The notes: generated from the letters alone by a model not told the origin. A stretch of DNA of 64,000 bases from DAIQNV01 sp038748775 (GCA_038748775.1 JBCDIT010000001.1:310001-374000); one strand, 5' to 3'; counted from the stretch's first letter, positions 41,114 through 51,462 are shown. Translations and numbers: made by a program.

Positions 41114-42741
41114 GGGGCCGGTTGGGACCCCGACCACGCCGTCAGATCGATCGGCGCACGGCCCGGGTGCTCATCCCAGGGCAGCATGGGCCTCGGCCAG
41201 CTCGATCGGGCACCGGAGGGCCTCTCGCGCACGACAGCGAGCGCCGCGAGCGCGGCCCTTGGTTCGATCGGCAGCGGCGCGACGGTGGCCCAGCCGGACG
41301 GCGTGCGGGCGGCCGCGTTGTCGGGCGTGAGGGTGATTCGGTCGGCGGCTCCCCTCGGGCCGACGGAGATGGTCAGGGTCGATCCGGCGTTGTCGGTCGG
41401 CTCTGTCAGTTCGACATAGAGCTGCCACCGCCCGCTTTCACCCGGACCTCTCTGCAGCACGAGCAACGCCGATGTATCCGGGACCGCATCGGCTCTGGAA
41501 CGCCACTCTGCGAGGGTTGGCTCAGCGAGCAATGGGCCAACAACGAGCGCTGGCGGGCGGGCACGCAAGGGCATGACGCGGGGGTAGAACGTCTCTTCAG
41601 CACCGACGAGGACGCTCGCCCCCGGGTCTTCGGCGCGGAGCGCAACCACGCCTTGGGCGGCGACGGTCGGAACAGCGTCGAGCAGGGTGCGAGCGCGACT
41701 CGGGCCGGCGGGTGCCAAGGCGAGCAGGTTCGGGGCTGTGACAACCGCGCGGAGACGGACGTCGATATCTCCCGAAGGGTCGAGGCCGGCGGCGTCGTCG
41801 ATGATTGAAGCCAGAACCGGTGGGATCGCCTCGAGCCACGCCTCGGTGCGTTCACGGACCTGTGTCGGGTTCTTGGCTTCGAGCAAATCGTCGAGCAGAC
41901 CTTCGTCGGGCCACCAGACGGGGACGACAGCGTCGCCTTGAAATCGGACGGCTCCGGCGAGGGCTCTGCGGACGCGGATGCTGAGTTCGCGATCGACGCG
42001 GAAGACGGTGAGCAAAGCCCGCCGCCATCGAGACTCAGCATCGGCGCGGATCAACTGGGTGAGAGCGTGATCCGGGTCGAGAGCACGCTCGGGCGGGCCA
42101 GGGGTTGGAGCGGGCCGGAGGCCCTCGGTCAGCAACGTCCATCGCCAGCTCGAAAGGGGTGACAACGCCGCGTTGGCGGCGAGGGCCTTCATCCTCGCAT
42201 CGGAGCGAATCTGGCTCGGGACGACGCTTGCGAAGGGATTGCGTTCGGGGCTCGCCGAGGTCGTGTCGAGGCCGAGGGCGGTCGCTTCGCGGACCGGATC
42301 GGGGAGCCAGCGGATGGCCCAACGTTCTCCGTTGATCCAAACGCCTTGCCCAGCCGCGGCCCTGGGGAGATCAAGGCGGAGCAGCCAGACTCCGTTCAGA
42401 GCTCGGTCTTCGCGAATGACCGGGATCGCGGAAGGCCCAACCCATGACCGGTTAGGGGCCGGTGCCCGGAACTCGATCGGGATGAGGCGGGCGGGGATCG
42501 CGGTCGTGTCATCGAGCTGGGCTGAAACCTGCTGAAGGTCCCTGGCGCGTTCGAGCCTTACGGCGACCAGCAGCGGGCTGCCGGCGACGGCGATGACGGG
42601 ACGGTCGATCGGCTCGATCGCGTGGGCGGCGTGAACGCAGGCCAGGAGGGCGAGCACGGCGGACACCACGGCCTGCAGCGGTTGCACGCGGCTCGGTGGC
42701 GGGGGACACTCCGCTCGGTTGTCTCGGAGGACGGTGGTCAC
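41110..42741 (-). CDS. Secreted protein of unknown function
   Basis: A protein of about 543 residues with a signal-peptide-like segment (QAVVSAVLALLACVHAAHA, ending near residue 41). The rest shows no recognised domain: beta-rich (residues 45-130), helical in the middle with many Arg/Asp, and a final DLTAWSGSQPAP. It is Ala/Arg-rich with no Cys cluster. The start is uncertain: GTG at 42741 or GTG at 42687 both fit. It converges with the vWA gene (4-nt overlap) and is divergent from aquaporin. Confidence 0.6.
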   Translation of the reverse strand: MTTVLRDNRAECPPPPSRVQPLQAVVSAVLALLACVHAAHAIEPIDRPVIAVAGSPLLVAVRLERARDLQQVSAQLDDTTAIPARLIPIEFRAPAPNRSWVGPSAIPVIREDRALNGVWLLRLDLPRAAAGQGVWINGERWAIRWLPDPVREATALGLDTTSASPERNPFASVVPSQIRSDARMKALAANAALSPLSSWRWTLLTEGLRPAPTPGPPERALDPDHALTQLIRADAESRWRRALLTVFRVDRELSIRVRRALAGAVRFQGDAVVPVWWPDEGLLDDLLEAKNPTQVRERTEAWLEAIPPVLASIIDDAAGLDPSGDIDVRLRAVVTAPNLLALAPAGPSRARTLLDAVPTVAAQGVVALRAEDPGASVLVGAEETFYPRVMPLRARPPALVVGPLLAEPTLAEWRSRADAVPDTSALLVLQRGPGESGRWQLYVELTEPTDNAGSTLTISVGPRGAADRITLTPDNAAARTPSGWATVAPLPIEPRAALAALAVVRERPSGARSSWPRPMLPWDEHPGRAPIDLTAWSGSQPAP

Positions 42742-42786
42742 TGGGGCATTGTCGGCGCTCGGGCGGGTGTCTGCAGAGAGGTTTCG

Positions 42787-43506
42787 ATGAAGGACTTGGT
42801 CAGAGCCTGCGTCGCGGAGTTCATCGGGACCTTCGCGCTGGTCCTTTTCGGCTGCGGGAGCATCGTGCTCACGGCTCCAGACGTGCCCGGAGCCGCGGCC
42901 CCGGGGTCGCTTGTTTCGGTGGCGATCGCGTTCGCGACGGTGCTGATCGTATTCGTCGCGGCGTGTCTCCGGACCTCTGGGGCCCAGTTCAACCCCGCCG
43001 TGTCGCTCACGCTGCTGATGCTGGGGATGCAAGGGCTCGTTAAGACAGCGCTTTTCATCGTGGTTCAACTGGTCGCGGCGGCGTCGGCGGTCGGGGCGAT
43101 CGTGTTCGTGCTCGGCGGCGACGAGGGGCACGCGGCGGCAATCGACGCAACGCGTCACGGCGCCTCGTTGGGGTCACTGAGTCTCGGCGAGCGGGCGAAC
43201 CCGCTCTCGGTCCTGGTGATCGAGGCGTTGCTGACGTTCGCGCTGATGTTTGCGATTCTGACCGTCGTGGTCGGGGAGAAGGACAGGCTCAAGGCAGGCG
43301 CGGCCGTGGGCACGGTCGTCGCGGCGTGCGTCGTGGCGTTCGGCCCGGTGACGGGTGCGAGCATGAACCCGGCGCGGAGTTTCGGGCCGGCGCTGTATGG
43401 GCATTGGGAGATGCACTGGGTGTATTGGGTGGGGCCAATTGGTGGGGCGGCGTTGGCCGGGGTGGTGTGGAGGGTTGTGTTTGAAGTGAAGGACACGGGT
43501 GAGTGA
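42787..43506 (+). CDS. Aquaporin (MIP family channel)
   Basis: A 239-residue channel with six membrane helices and two NPA boxes: SGAQFNPAVS (about residues 72-81) and SMNPARSFGP (about 192-201), the latter with the Arg of the selectivity filter. The sequence GASMNPARSFGPAL is typical of water-selective (AqpZ-like) members. The first NPA loop has Gln instead of the more usual His in SGAHFNPA. AGAGAGG precedes the ATG at 42787. No glycerol kinase neighbour, which also favours water. Confidence 0.92.
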   Translation: MKDLVRACVAEFIGTFALVLFGCGSIVLTAPDVPGAAAPGSLVSVAIAFATVLIVFVAACLRTSGAQFNPAVSLTLLMLGMQGLVKTALFIVVQLVAAASAVGAIVFVLGGDEGHAAAIDATRHGASLGSLSLGERANPLSVLVIEALLTFALMFAILTVVVGEKDRLKAGAAVGTVVAACVVAFGPVTGASMNPARSFGPALYGHWEMHWVYWVGPIGGAALAGVVWRVVFEVKDTGE

Positions 43507-43623
43507 GATCGGGTTGGGCGGTTCGTTCTGCGCGTCGTTAGATACAAAGAGAGCAGAGCGACCGAGGGCGGGGAGGTTTCTCGTTGGCGCTTCAGGCTAT
43601 GCGGGGTGAAGTAGGCTGGGGGG

Positions 43624-44196
43624 ATGAGCGACGATCGGATCACGCGGCTTCTGCAGGCTCCCGTCGATGACGACGCGGCTCGGGAGATGCTGCCTCTGGT
43701 GTATGACCAGCTTCGAAGTGCGGCGGAAGCTCAGATCCGTGGGGAGCCGGCGGGGCACACGCTCTCCCCCACTGCTCTGGTGCACGAAGCGTTCGTGCGG
43801 CTGTCGGGGCCGCGTGACGTCCCTTGGGAGAATCGGGGGCATTACTACGCCGCGGCGGCGCAGGCGATGCGACGCATATTGATCGACCATGCCCGGTCAA
43901 AGGGGGCTCGGAAGGCTCGGGAGGCGGCGGCGCGTGCGATCCCGGACGTCGGGTCGCTCGCGGAGCAGGATCCCGAGACGATTTTGGCAGTCGACGCGGC
44001 GCTGTCTCGCTTGGAAGGCGAGGACCCGGAAGCCGCGGCGATCGTGAAGCTGCGGTTCTTCGCGGGTCTCAGCGTGGAGCAGGCGGCGCAGGCGTCTGGG
44101 GTATCGCCCCGTACGGCGGCCCGCCTTTGGTCGCTCGCCCGGGCGAGGCTCCACCGCTTTTTGAGCGAGCCGGGCGCGGAGTCGGGCGATGACTGA
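43624..44196 (+). CDS. ECF sigma factor (planctomycete STPK-linked type)
   Basis: A 190-residue extracytoplasmic-function sigma factor. Region 2 reads LVYDQLRSAAEAQIRGEP and TLSPTALVHEAFVRLSG, with YYAAAAQAMRRILIDHARSK; region 4 (about 130-185) LSRLEGEDPEAAAIVKLRFF and LSVEQAAQASGVSPRTAARL. This composition is characteristic of ECF groups found beside Ser/Thr kinases in planctomycetes. The kinase gene starts 8 nt before its stop. No anti-sigma factor is visible, which suggests activation by the kinase. Confidence 0.93.
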   Translation: MSDDRITRLLQAPVDDDAAREMLPLVYDQLRSAAEAQIRGEPAGHTLSPTALVHEAFVRLSGPRDVPWENRGHYYAAAAQAMRRILIDHARSKGARKAREAAARAIPDVGSLAEQDPETILAVDAALSRLEGEDPEAAAIVKLRFFAGLSVEQAAQASGVSPRTAARLWSLARARLHRFLSEPGAESGDD

Positions 44197-47100
44197 CGAT
44201 CTTCGGCAGCGGGCGAGGGCGGTGTTCCTGGAGCTTTCGACGCTCGAGGGCCCGGGCCTCGATGATGAGATCGAGCGGCGCGTCGGCGGGGACGCGGCGT
44301 TGCGCGAGGCGGTCTTGGGATTGCTGGCGGATCGGGCGGGGGCTGATGAGGCGGGGGTGATGGATGCGCCGACGGCGGCGGTTCCAAGCCCGATCACGGA
44401 GTCGGCGGGGACGCGGATCGGGCCGTACAAGCTGTTGCAGCGGATCGGCGAGGGCGGGTTTGGCTCGGTCTTTCTTGCCGAGCAGGGCGAGCCGGTGCGC
44501 CGGCGCGTCGCGCTCAAGATCATCAAGCTGGGGATGGATACCAAGCAGGTGATCGCCCGGTTTGAGGCGGAGCGACAGGCACTAGCGCTGATGGACCACC
44601 CGCACATTGCGAGCGTGTTTGACGCCGGGGCGACAGACACCGGGCGACCCTACTTTGTGATGGAGTACGTCGTCGGCGACGCAATCACGACGTTCGCCGA
44701 TGCCTTCAAACTCGATATCCGAGCAAGGCTGTCGCTGTTCACCCAGGTGTGCACCGCGGTGCAGCATGCGCATACGAAGGGCGTGATCCACCGCGACCTG
44801 AAGCCGGCGAACGTGCTCGTGAGCATGGTGGACGGGGCGCCGTTTGCCAAGGTCATTGACTTCGGGATCGCCAAGGCGACCGCGTCGCCGCTGACCGAGC
44901 GGACGCTGTTTACCGAGCACGGCCAGCTCATCGGCACGCCCGAGTACATGAGCCCGGAGCAGGCGGGCGGGTCGCCCGACATCGACACGCGGACGGACGT
45001 GTACGCGCTCGGGGTCTTGCTGTACGAGTTGCTGACCGGCGAGACGCCCTTCGACGCGGCGCGGCTTCGCTCGGCGGCATGGATGGAGATGCAACGGATC
45101 ATCCGCGAAGAAGAGCCGCCTGCGCCGAGCGTGAGGCTGAGCCGTGATGTGGACCGGATCGCGGAGACGGCCGCGGCGAGGCAGGTGGAGGGCGCGAAGC
45201 TGAGCGCTTCGATTAAGGGGGAGCTCGATTGGATCGTGATGAAGGCGTTGGACAAGGAGCGGGGGCGGCGGTACGGGAGCGCGGCTCAGTTCGCGGAGGA
45301 TGTGGGGAACCACTTGGCGGGCGAGGCGGTGGTGGCGGCGCCAGTGAGCGCGGGGTATCGAGTTCGGAAGTTGGTGAGGCGGAACAAGGGGGCGGTGGTT
45401 GCAGGGGGGGCGGTGGTTGGATCGATCTTGCTGGGGTTGTCGGGGACAAGCTGGTTTCTCCACACCGCACATCGACAAAACCTGGAGCTCGAGGACAAGT
45501 CGCTCGAACTGGAACGACAGACGCAGGCACTTACACAGCAAGCGGCCAGCCTTGAGAACCAAGCACATATCGCTCGTGACGCGATAGCCGAGATCAGCCG
45601 CATCGTCTACTCCTGCGAAGACTGCCCTCCAGAGCAAGCCTCGACCGTTGGCGAGGTCTTCGTAAATACCTGGCTTCAGTTCTACGGTTCGTACTTTAGC
45701 GAGGAATCGGCGGACGAACGACGGCTTCGAGCATTCGCGGCCTTAGCAGTAGGTCACGCGAAGGACATGGTCGAGGCTCGGTCCGAGGCCGAATGGAGCG
45801 CCTACACGGCGAACCTCGCACTCGCCCAGATCGCGATGGATGCGGGAGACTGGGCGGGGGCCAGAGAGCACCTTCAACGGTGTCCGGAGATCAATCGCGG
45901 GTGGGAGTGGCGGTTGCTGTCGACGGAGGTCGAAGCGATCGTGTTCCACCAACAGCGGTCGATGTTCGTGGCGTTGAGCCCCGATGGAAACCGGCTCGTT
46001 ACGAACGGCTACTCCAACTCCCCCTCGATCTTCGACCTGACGACACCAGGGGCGTTGCGACCGGTTGAACGGCTTGGAGCGCTCGACTCACTCGTCACAG
46101 GGGCGGCATTCAGCCTCGATGGCCGACAAGTCGCGGTGCGCTCGGCAATCACATCACGCACACCGATCCGCAATGTCCAAGTGTGGAACTGTGACCCCGG
46201 CGAAGCGCCGACGCTCTCGCGCGTGATTGACACGCGAAGCCAGGGGGTGCTGGAGTCGGCGTTCGATCGATCCGGGACGCGGTTATTGACGCTCGCGCGC
46301 GGCGGAAACCTCGCGATTTGGGACCTCTCGAAGGAGGCGCCGCTCGCGAGGTTCGGCTCGCCCGAGTGGGCGTCGGGCTGGGCGGCCTGGAGCCCGGACG
46401 ATGTCGTCGTCGCCTCGCAAGGCCCGGAGGGCACGGCGATCTGGGCGACTGACAGTGCTGGCGATCCTCGGCTGACGCTCGCTCGGGAGGACTGCCACGC
46501 GACTCGGCGGGTGTTCTCGCCGCTGACGCCTGCGATCATCACCCGTTCGGACGACAACGCGGCACGCGTGTGGAGCCTCGCTTCGGATTCACTCGGTTCT
46601 GAACTCAGCGTTTTGCGTGGGCATTCGGACTCAATCGAGTTTGCGGAGTTCAGCTCAGATGGCAGCATGATCATCACATGCTCCGCTGACGAGACTGCCC
46701 GGATCTGGGACGGGGAGCCCGATGATCTTGGCTCCCCGCTCGCGGTTTTGCGAGGGCAGTTCAAAACCGTCGCCTTCAACTCGGACCATTCGCTCCTCGC
46801 GACCGGGTCGCTGTACGGTCGCGTCGACATCTGGAACGTGGATCGAGCATCGAAATTCTTCGGCGCACTGGTTTCGTCGCGTGAATTCGGCGGGTTCATC
46901 GAATTCGTTCAGTTCACTGCGCCATCTGAAGAGATACCAGAGCTTCTCCTCGTCGATTCCGGACCGCACTATGAAGGAGGGGAACCGCCATCGGGGCTTA
47001 TGGCGCTCCGCGTCGATCATCTCGTCGGAGTCCTCAGCCAAACGCTTCCTCGACGACGGCTCCAACTGGCACTCGACTCGTTTCTCGGGGTCGGGGTCAT

Positions 47101-48769
47101 CGAGGCGCCCGAGTTGCATGCCTACTCGCCAACACCGGCACGCGCGGATGATCTCGTGCTGACAACGCCAGACGGCCAGCGGAGCATTCGCGTGTGTTCA
47201 CGCGGGACGGTCGAGGTGGGCGACCGAGCCTCCGGTCGTAAGATCATCACTCTTCGGGCCTCGGGCTCCGTCATCGATGGCGCCTTCACCGAAGACGGTG
47301 GCCAACTCGTCCTGCTGCTCCACACCGAAGGGTATGGAGTTTCGGCGGAGATCTGGGATACCCGCACGCCGGAGCAACGGAAAGCTGGTCTTCTCTCCTG
47401 GCTTTCGGAGCGACGCACCGCTGACGAGCTTATCGATCAGCTTTGGGATTCTGACGTCGCCACCGACGAGTTGTCCGACGCGATTCTCGACGCCACTTTG
47501 CTCTCGGCAACCCGTCGGTACGCGGCGGCGCTCGTCCTCGATGAGCGTGTCAGTAACTTGTACACCGAGGCTCGTCTTTTGCTCGAGGACATCGCCGAAA
47601 GGCACATAGAGAAATCGGCGGTGGTTGCGGCCGCGAACGCGGCGAAACTTCGATGGAGGGTGAAGGCCGCTTTGATCGAGCTCGCCGAAGCCTGGGAGTA
47701 CGAGCCTGAGCACTCGTCTGACGATGAACTCGAAGCGGAACGTCGGCAGCGTCGTCTTTCGGAGGCATCTCTCGCGCTGTCCGAGATTCTGAGGTCACAG
47801 ACTCCGCCGGTGCATCTCGACGCTGAGTCGATCGCCGCCGTGATCGACACAAGGGCGGAACTCCTTGGCGAGCGTCACACGCAGACCGCTCAGGCGCGTT
47901 GGCTTTATGGCACGCTTCTCTCATACCAAGGGCATCCGAACGCTCTCGACATCCGACAGCGCGCGCTGGATGACATGGCGGCTGACCCGACGACCGAAGG
48001 CCGTCTCCTCGTTGGAGCGACGTACAACCTGATTCAGGCGGAACTCGCGTACGGGACACTTGCCGCCGCGGAAACCCGGCTGGCAGAGTTGATCCGTTAC
48101 CTCGAAGTACAGCTCGAGCTTGGCTCCGACGAAGCGATCGACTTCAGATCGCGTTCACTCGGAACACCGTTTCATGTCGGATACGGACACGAACGCATAC
48201 TCTGGACGCCTCTCCCAGACAACTCGAACCTTCGACCGGAGGACCGGCGGGAGCGAACCGTGGACTGGGTCGCTCGTGCTCGGGCCCTTGGGCTACGCGG
48301 GCTCTTGGCGAAGGACGGCCTGCAATATCTCACGCTCGATGTTGGCACGGAGGACGAGCCGTACCCGTTCGTCGTTCCGAGCAACGAGGCGCACGATCTC
48401 ATCCGATTGATACCCGAGGAACCCGAGATTCAGTTGGTGCACGCGCTCGCCCTGCTCCGAAAGGGAGAGTACAAGGCCGCGGCCTCGAAGGCGGCCGCTT
48501 TCGAGGAACGAGGTCGGGCCCTCGGGAACTTGGTGCTGGCGTTGCCTTTGGCGATTCGTGGTGTTGCGGCGGCGAGGATGGGCGACATCGACACCGCGAC
48601 AGCGGTGTACGAGGAAATTGGGACGATTCGGGACATCCCGCGCGAGGAACGGCATCGGCGGAACGCCCCGGTATGGAATGCCGTCGGCTTCCTCGAGAAC
48701 TCCAACGAGGACATCGAGGTGTACATGCGGGAGCTTGCCGACACGATGCGGGGTCGACCACCGCGATAG
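44189..48769 (+). CDS. Giant Ser/Thr kinase with WD40-like and TPR-like regions
   Basis: A 1526-residue protein. Kinase domain (about residues 77-370): P-loop GEGGFGSV (88-95), Lys110, HRDLKPAN (201-208), DFG (224-226) and GTPEYMSPEQAG. A membrane helix near 402-425 and a coiled coil with Gln/Glu (LEDKSLELERQTQAL) follow. The region 585-1080 has WD40-like blades (e.g. RSMFVALSPDGNRLVTNG and FKTVAFNSDHSLLATGS). The last 450 residues are helical with TPR spacing. It should sense an extracellular state through the beta-propeller and phosphorylate the ECF sigma factor just upstream or another partner. Confidence 0.93.
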   Translation: MTDDLRQRARAVFLELSTLEGPGLDDEIERRVGGDAALREAVLGLLADRAGADEAGVMDAPTAAVPSPITESAGTRIGPYKLLQRIGEGGFGSVFLAEQGEPVRRRVALKIIKLGMDTKQVIARFEAERQALALMDHPHIASVFDAGATDTGRPYFVMEYVVGDAITTFADAFKLDIRARLSLFTQVCTAVQHAHTKGVIHRDLKPANVLVSMVDGAPFAKVIDFGIAKATASPLTERTLFTEHGQLIGTPEYMSPEQAGGSPDIDTRTDVYALGVLLYELLTGETPFDAARLRSAAWMEMQRIIREEEPPAPSVRLSRDVDRIAETAAARQVEGAKLSASIKGELDWIVMKALDKERGRRYGSAAQFAEDVGNHLAGEAVVAAPVSAGYRVRKLVRRNKGAVVAGGAVVGSILLGLSGTSWFLHTAHRQNLELEDKSLELERQTQALTQQAASLENQAHIARDAIAEISRIVYSCEDCPPEQASTVGEVFVNTWLQFYGSYFSEESADERRLRAFAALAVGHAKDMVEARSEAEWSAYTANLALAQIAMDAGDWAGAREHLQRCPEINRGWEWRLLSTEVEAIVFHQQRSMFVALSPDGNRLVTNGYSNSPSIFDLTTPGALRPVERLGALDSLVTGAAFSLDGRQVAVRSAITSRTPIRNVQVWNCDPGEAPTLSRVIDTRSQGVLESAFDRSGTRLLTLARGGNLAIWDLSKEAPLARFGSPEWASGWAAWSPDDVVVASQGPEGTAIWATDSAGDPRLTLAREDCHATRRVFSPLTPAIITRSDDNAARVWSLASDSLGSELSVLRGHSDSIEFAEFSSDGSMIITCSADETARIWDGEPDDLGSPLAVLRGQFKTVAFNSDHSLLATGSLYGRVDIWNVDRASKFFGALVSSREFGGFIEFVQFTAPSEEIPELLLVDSGPHYEGGEPPSGLMALRVDHLVGVLSQTLPRRRLQLALDSFLGVGVIEAPELHAYSPTPARADDLVLTTPDGQRSIRVCSRGTVEVGDRASGRKIITLRASGSVIDGAFTEDGGQLVLLLHTEGYGVSAEIWDTRTPEQRKAGLLSWLSERRTADELIDQLWDSDVATDELSDAILDATLLSATRRYAAALVLDERVSNLYTEARLLLEDIAERHIEKSAVVAAANAAKLRWRVKAALIELAEAWEYEPEHSSDDELEAERRQRRLSEASLALSEILRSQTPPVHLDAESIAAVIDTRAELLGERHTQTAQARWLYGTLLSYQGHPNALDIRQRALDDMAADPTTEGRLLVGATYNLIQAELAYGTLAAAETRLAELIRYLEVQLELGSDEAIDFRSRSLGTPFHVGYGHERILWTPLPDNSNLRPEDRRERTVDWVARARALGLRGLLAKDGLQYLTLDVGTEDEPYPFVVPSNEAHDLIRLIPEEPEIQLVHALALLRKGEYKAAASKAAAFEERGRALGNLVLALPLAIRGVAAARMGDIDTATAVYEEIGTIRDIPREERHRRNAPVWNAVGFLENSNEDIEVYMRELADTMRGRPPR

Positions 48770-48868
48770 CGGAAGGGACTTGGGGAGTGACGGTGTGGGG
48801 TGCGGAGAGCACTACCGACGAGCGGCCGATGCACGAGGGGAAGCGAGGGGGAGAGGGGAGGACTGGTG

Positions 48869-48891
48869 GTGACGGGCTGGAAGCCCGTCAC
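48869..48891. terminator. Hairpin between convergent genes
   Basis: GTGACGGGCT-GGA-... with a 10-bp perfect stem closing a 3-nt loop (second arm AGCCCGTCAC), 100 nt after the kinase stop and 33 nt before the end of the converging protease gene. It has no T tract on either strand, so it is a weak bidirectional terminator or a repeat remnant; part of it recurs at 54292. Confidence 0.45.
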
Positions 48892-48923
48892 ACCGAGGGG
48901 GCAAAGGGGGCAGAAGTGATGGC

Positions 48924-50411
48924 TTAGGGGCAGCCTTCGTCGAAAATAATCAGGTACTCAAGCACGTCAAAGAAGTTGAGTGAGCCATCGGCATTGATAT
49001 CGGCTGCGATGTCTGGGAATCCGGCGACGCCGATGAACTGCTGGCCGATCTTGTACATATCGAGGAAGGCGAGGGCGTCTTCGGGGGTGAGCATGCCGTC
49101 CGGGATGAAATCGGCGGGTGAGCAGCGCGGGAACGTCACCGGCATACCGGTGTACATGTACAGCTCGTAGCTGCCGCCGTCGGTTCCGTCTTTGCCGGTG
49201 CCGAGGAAGGGAGCCGCGGCGATGACCTCGATGACGTAGCTTCCGGTGTAGGGCAAGACGACGTCCATCAGGGTGGCGGAGCGGTAGTTGTCGAATGGCT
49301 TGCTCGCGGGAACAAGGGGAGCGTCGTCGTCGTCGTCGTTCATGGCGCCGAACGGATCTCCGTAGTACGGGATCACGCTCCCCGGGGCGAAATCGTCCGG
49401 GGAGTCTTCGCCGGCGAGGAGGACGATCGCGACGTCGGCGTTGTCGGCGTAGCGCTCGCCGTCGCTGTCGGGATCGGGCAAGATGTAGCTCATCGCTTCG
49501 ATGGTCCAGGGCTCGCCCGCTTCTCCGAAGAACTCGTAGTAGTCGCTGACGAACCCGCCGCCGAAGCCAGGGGTATCGAGGGCGCCGGTGACGACGAGCG
49601 CCCGCCCGTCGAAAGCGTCGGGCCCGAGGCTAGGACGGAGCGGGTAGGGCACTCCGAAGAACATCGGGTCGATCATCTCTGCTTCTGGGAAGGTGTTGTT
49701 CCCGCCGCCTTCCGGGATGGTGAACGCAGGCTCGCTGGCGACCATCAATCGTGGAACGAGGCGTTCGGACATCACCTTGGACGTTGTGAGGCTCTCGAAG
49801 CTGAACGTGCCGCCGGCGTGGAGAGCGCTGATCGCGACCGATGCCTCGAAGGCGCCGATCGGACCGGGGTACGTCGGAACGAAGTCGCCCGGGAAGAGCC
49901 CGCCTCCGATGCCGGTGCCCAAGGGGCCCGACTTGTCGTGGTGACGCATGCCCATGAGGTGTTCGGCTTCGTGGGCGGCAACGTTCGCGGTGGCGATGAC
50001 GACGTCGATGTCGGTGAAGTCGGTGACGCCCAGAAAGGTCTTGAAGATCGAGAGGATGTTGACCTTGGCGTCATCACCGCCGTCGAGGTTTCGGAAGTCG
50101 ATCTGCTCAGCGCCGGCGCCGAGCCCGGAGTTGAGCGTGATGTTCGATCCGGCCCCCGGGGCGGGCTTCGTGCCCGGGAGGAAGACCATTCCGTAGAGCT
50201 CGTACCGGTCGTTCAGGTACCGGACGATCTCCTCGCGCTCAAGAGGGCCGTAGTCGTACAGGAAGGCTTCGTCGGGGCGGCCGGGGGTGCCCGGTGGCGA
50301 GCTGATGACCGAATCGAAATCGACGTAGAACAACTGCGGCCCGGTGGAAGCGGAAGCGTCGGCGGTCCCGGCGGCGAGGAGCGCGGCGATCGCGATTGTT
50401 GAGCGCAACAT
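48924..50411 (-). CDS. Secreted metzincin-like protease with dockerin-like tail
   Basis: A 495-residue exported protein. A signal peptide (about 1-20) precedes a zinc site HEAEHLMGMRHHD: His147, Glu148, His151, His157 in the HExxHxxGxxH arrangement of metzincins. The middle is beta-rich, and the C-terminus (from about residue 430) has two half-repeats of dockerin type: CSPADFIPDGMLTPEDALAF and DINADGSLNFFDVLEYLIIF, ending in Asp-Glu-Gly-Cys-Pro. The Met-turn is not obvious. MLRS at 50411 is the start because GAGGGG lies 8 nt before it. It would degrade surface or extracellular protein. Confidence 0.75.
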   Translation of the reverse strand: MLRSTIAIAALLAAGTADASASTGPQLFYVDFDSVISSPPGTPGRPDEAFLYDYGPLEREEIVRYLNDRYELYGMVFLPGTKPAPGAGSNITLNSGLGAGAEQIDFRNLDGGDDAKVNILSIFKTFLGVTDFTDIDVVIATANVAAHEAEHLMGMRHHDKSGPLGTGIGGGLFPGDFVPTYPGPIGAFEASVAISALHAGGTFSFESLTTSKVMSERLVPRLMVASEPAFTIPEGGGNNTFPEAEMIDPMFFGVPYPLRPSLGPDAFDGRALVVTGALDTPGFGGGFVSDYYEFFGEAGEPWTIEAMSYILPDPDSDGERYADNADVAIVLLAGEDSPDDFAPGSVIPYYGDPFGAMNDDDDDAPLVPASKPFDNYRSATLMDVVLPYTGSYVIEVIAAAPFLGTGKDGTDGGSYELYMYTGMPVTFPRCSPADFIPDGMLTPEDALAFLDMYKIGQQFIGVAGFPDIAADINADGSLNFFDVLEYLIIFDEGCP

Positions 50412-50703
50412 TTCGAATCCCCTCATGATTGGTGGGTTTGACGTGCCGGTGGGACGGAGTATCCCGGGAGTGAAACTGCCCGATGGGGCCTCATTTTGAA
50501 GCGTCAGCCGACCGCCATCGTCACGGGTTGTTTGACGGGGGTGTTCAGACCGGCTTTGAGTTGGGTTATCGGGGCGAACGCTGGCATCGGGCGGAATGCC
50601 GAATGGGAATAGGCGTCCCAAGAAGCGGATTTATCGCGTGGATCTCACGCGCTGTGTAAAGCGTGGTTTTGACTCGACCCCACCACTTCCCTTGAGGCAT
50701 TCG

Positions 50704-51462
50704 ATGCTGACACGCCGACTCGCTCTGTTCTCGATGGCTGCGTTCGGCTGGATCGCGCCGCACGCGACCGCGGCCCCGATACTGGTCGAACTGTTCACCA
50801 GCGAGGGGTGTCACTCGTGCCCGCCGGCGGACGTGTATCTGAGCGAACTCGCGAAACGTCCGGACGCGACGACGGGCGAGCTAGTCCTTATTTCGTGGCA
50901 CGTTGACTACTGGGATCATCTCGGTTGGGAGGAGCCTTACGGGTTGGCGTTCGCTTCGGATCGCCAGCGGAGGTATGCCGCGGCGATGAAACGCCGGGGG
51001 ACGCGTGGCGCAGGCGTGTACACACCTCAGATGGTGATCGACGGGCAGGTTGCGATCGTGGGACACGACCGGCGGAACGGGGCGGGGGCGATCGAGTGGG
51101 CGGGGAAAGGGAATACCAAGTCCCTTAACGTGAAGGCGGTTTCGATCGACGGAGAGCTCAATATCACGGCTCGATTGCCGGAGGTCTCGCGTCCTGTGCG
51201 AGTGATCGCCGTGGTGGTCGAGGACGGGCTGGAGTCAAAGATCACCGCCGGTGAGAATCGCGGGAAGACGCTCAAGCATGACAGAGTGGTCAGGGCCGTG
51301 GGCGAGGCGCAGGTTGTCAATGGCATCGGGCTGGCCAAGTTGCGTGTTCCCGAGGACGTCAGCGCGGAGAACGCGTCTGTCGTGATGTTCGTGCAGGCGG
51401 GGTACGGCGACGTGCTCGCGTTGGGCTCGGTCGCGTTGGAGACGACGAGCAGCGACGGATGA
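50704..51462 (+). CDS. DUF1223 thioredoxin-fold exported protein
   Basis: A 252-residue protein of the DUF1223 family. A signal peptide (about 1-24) precedes VELFTSEGCHSCPPADVYL with a Cys-x2-Cys pair (CHSC) typical of the thioredoxin-like family. The WHVDYWDHLGWEEPYG and YTPQMVIDGQ segments are conserved there. The role is unknown; a redox function outside the cytoplasm is likely. TTGAGG lies 7 nt before the ATG. It is divergent from the metzincin-like gene (about 290-nt shared region). Confidence 0.88.
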   Translation: MLTRRLALFSMAAFGWIAPHATAAPILVELFTSEGCHSCPPADVYLSELAKRPDATTGELVLISWHVDYWDHLGWEEPYGLAFASDRQRRYAAAMKRRGTRGAGVYTPQMVIDGQVAIVGHDRRNGAGAIEWAGKGNTKSLNVKAVSIDGELNITARLPEVSRPVRVIAVVVEDGLESKITAGENRGKTLKHDRVVRAVGEAQVVNGIGLAKLRVPEDVSAENASVVMFVQAGYGDVLALGSVALETTSSDG

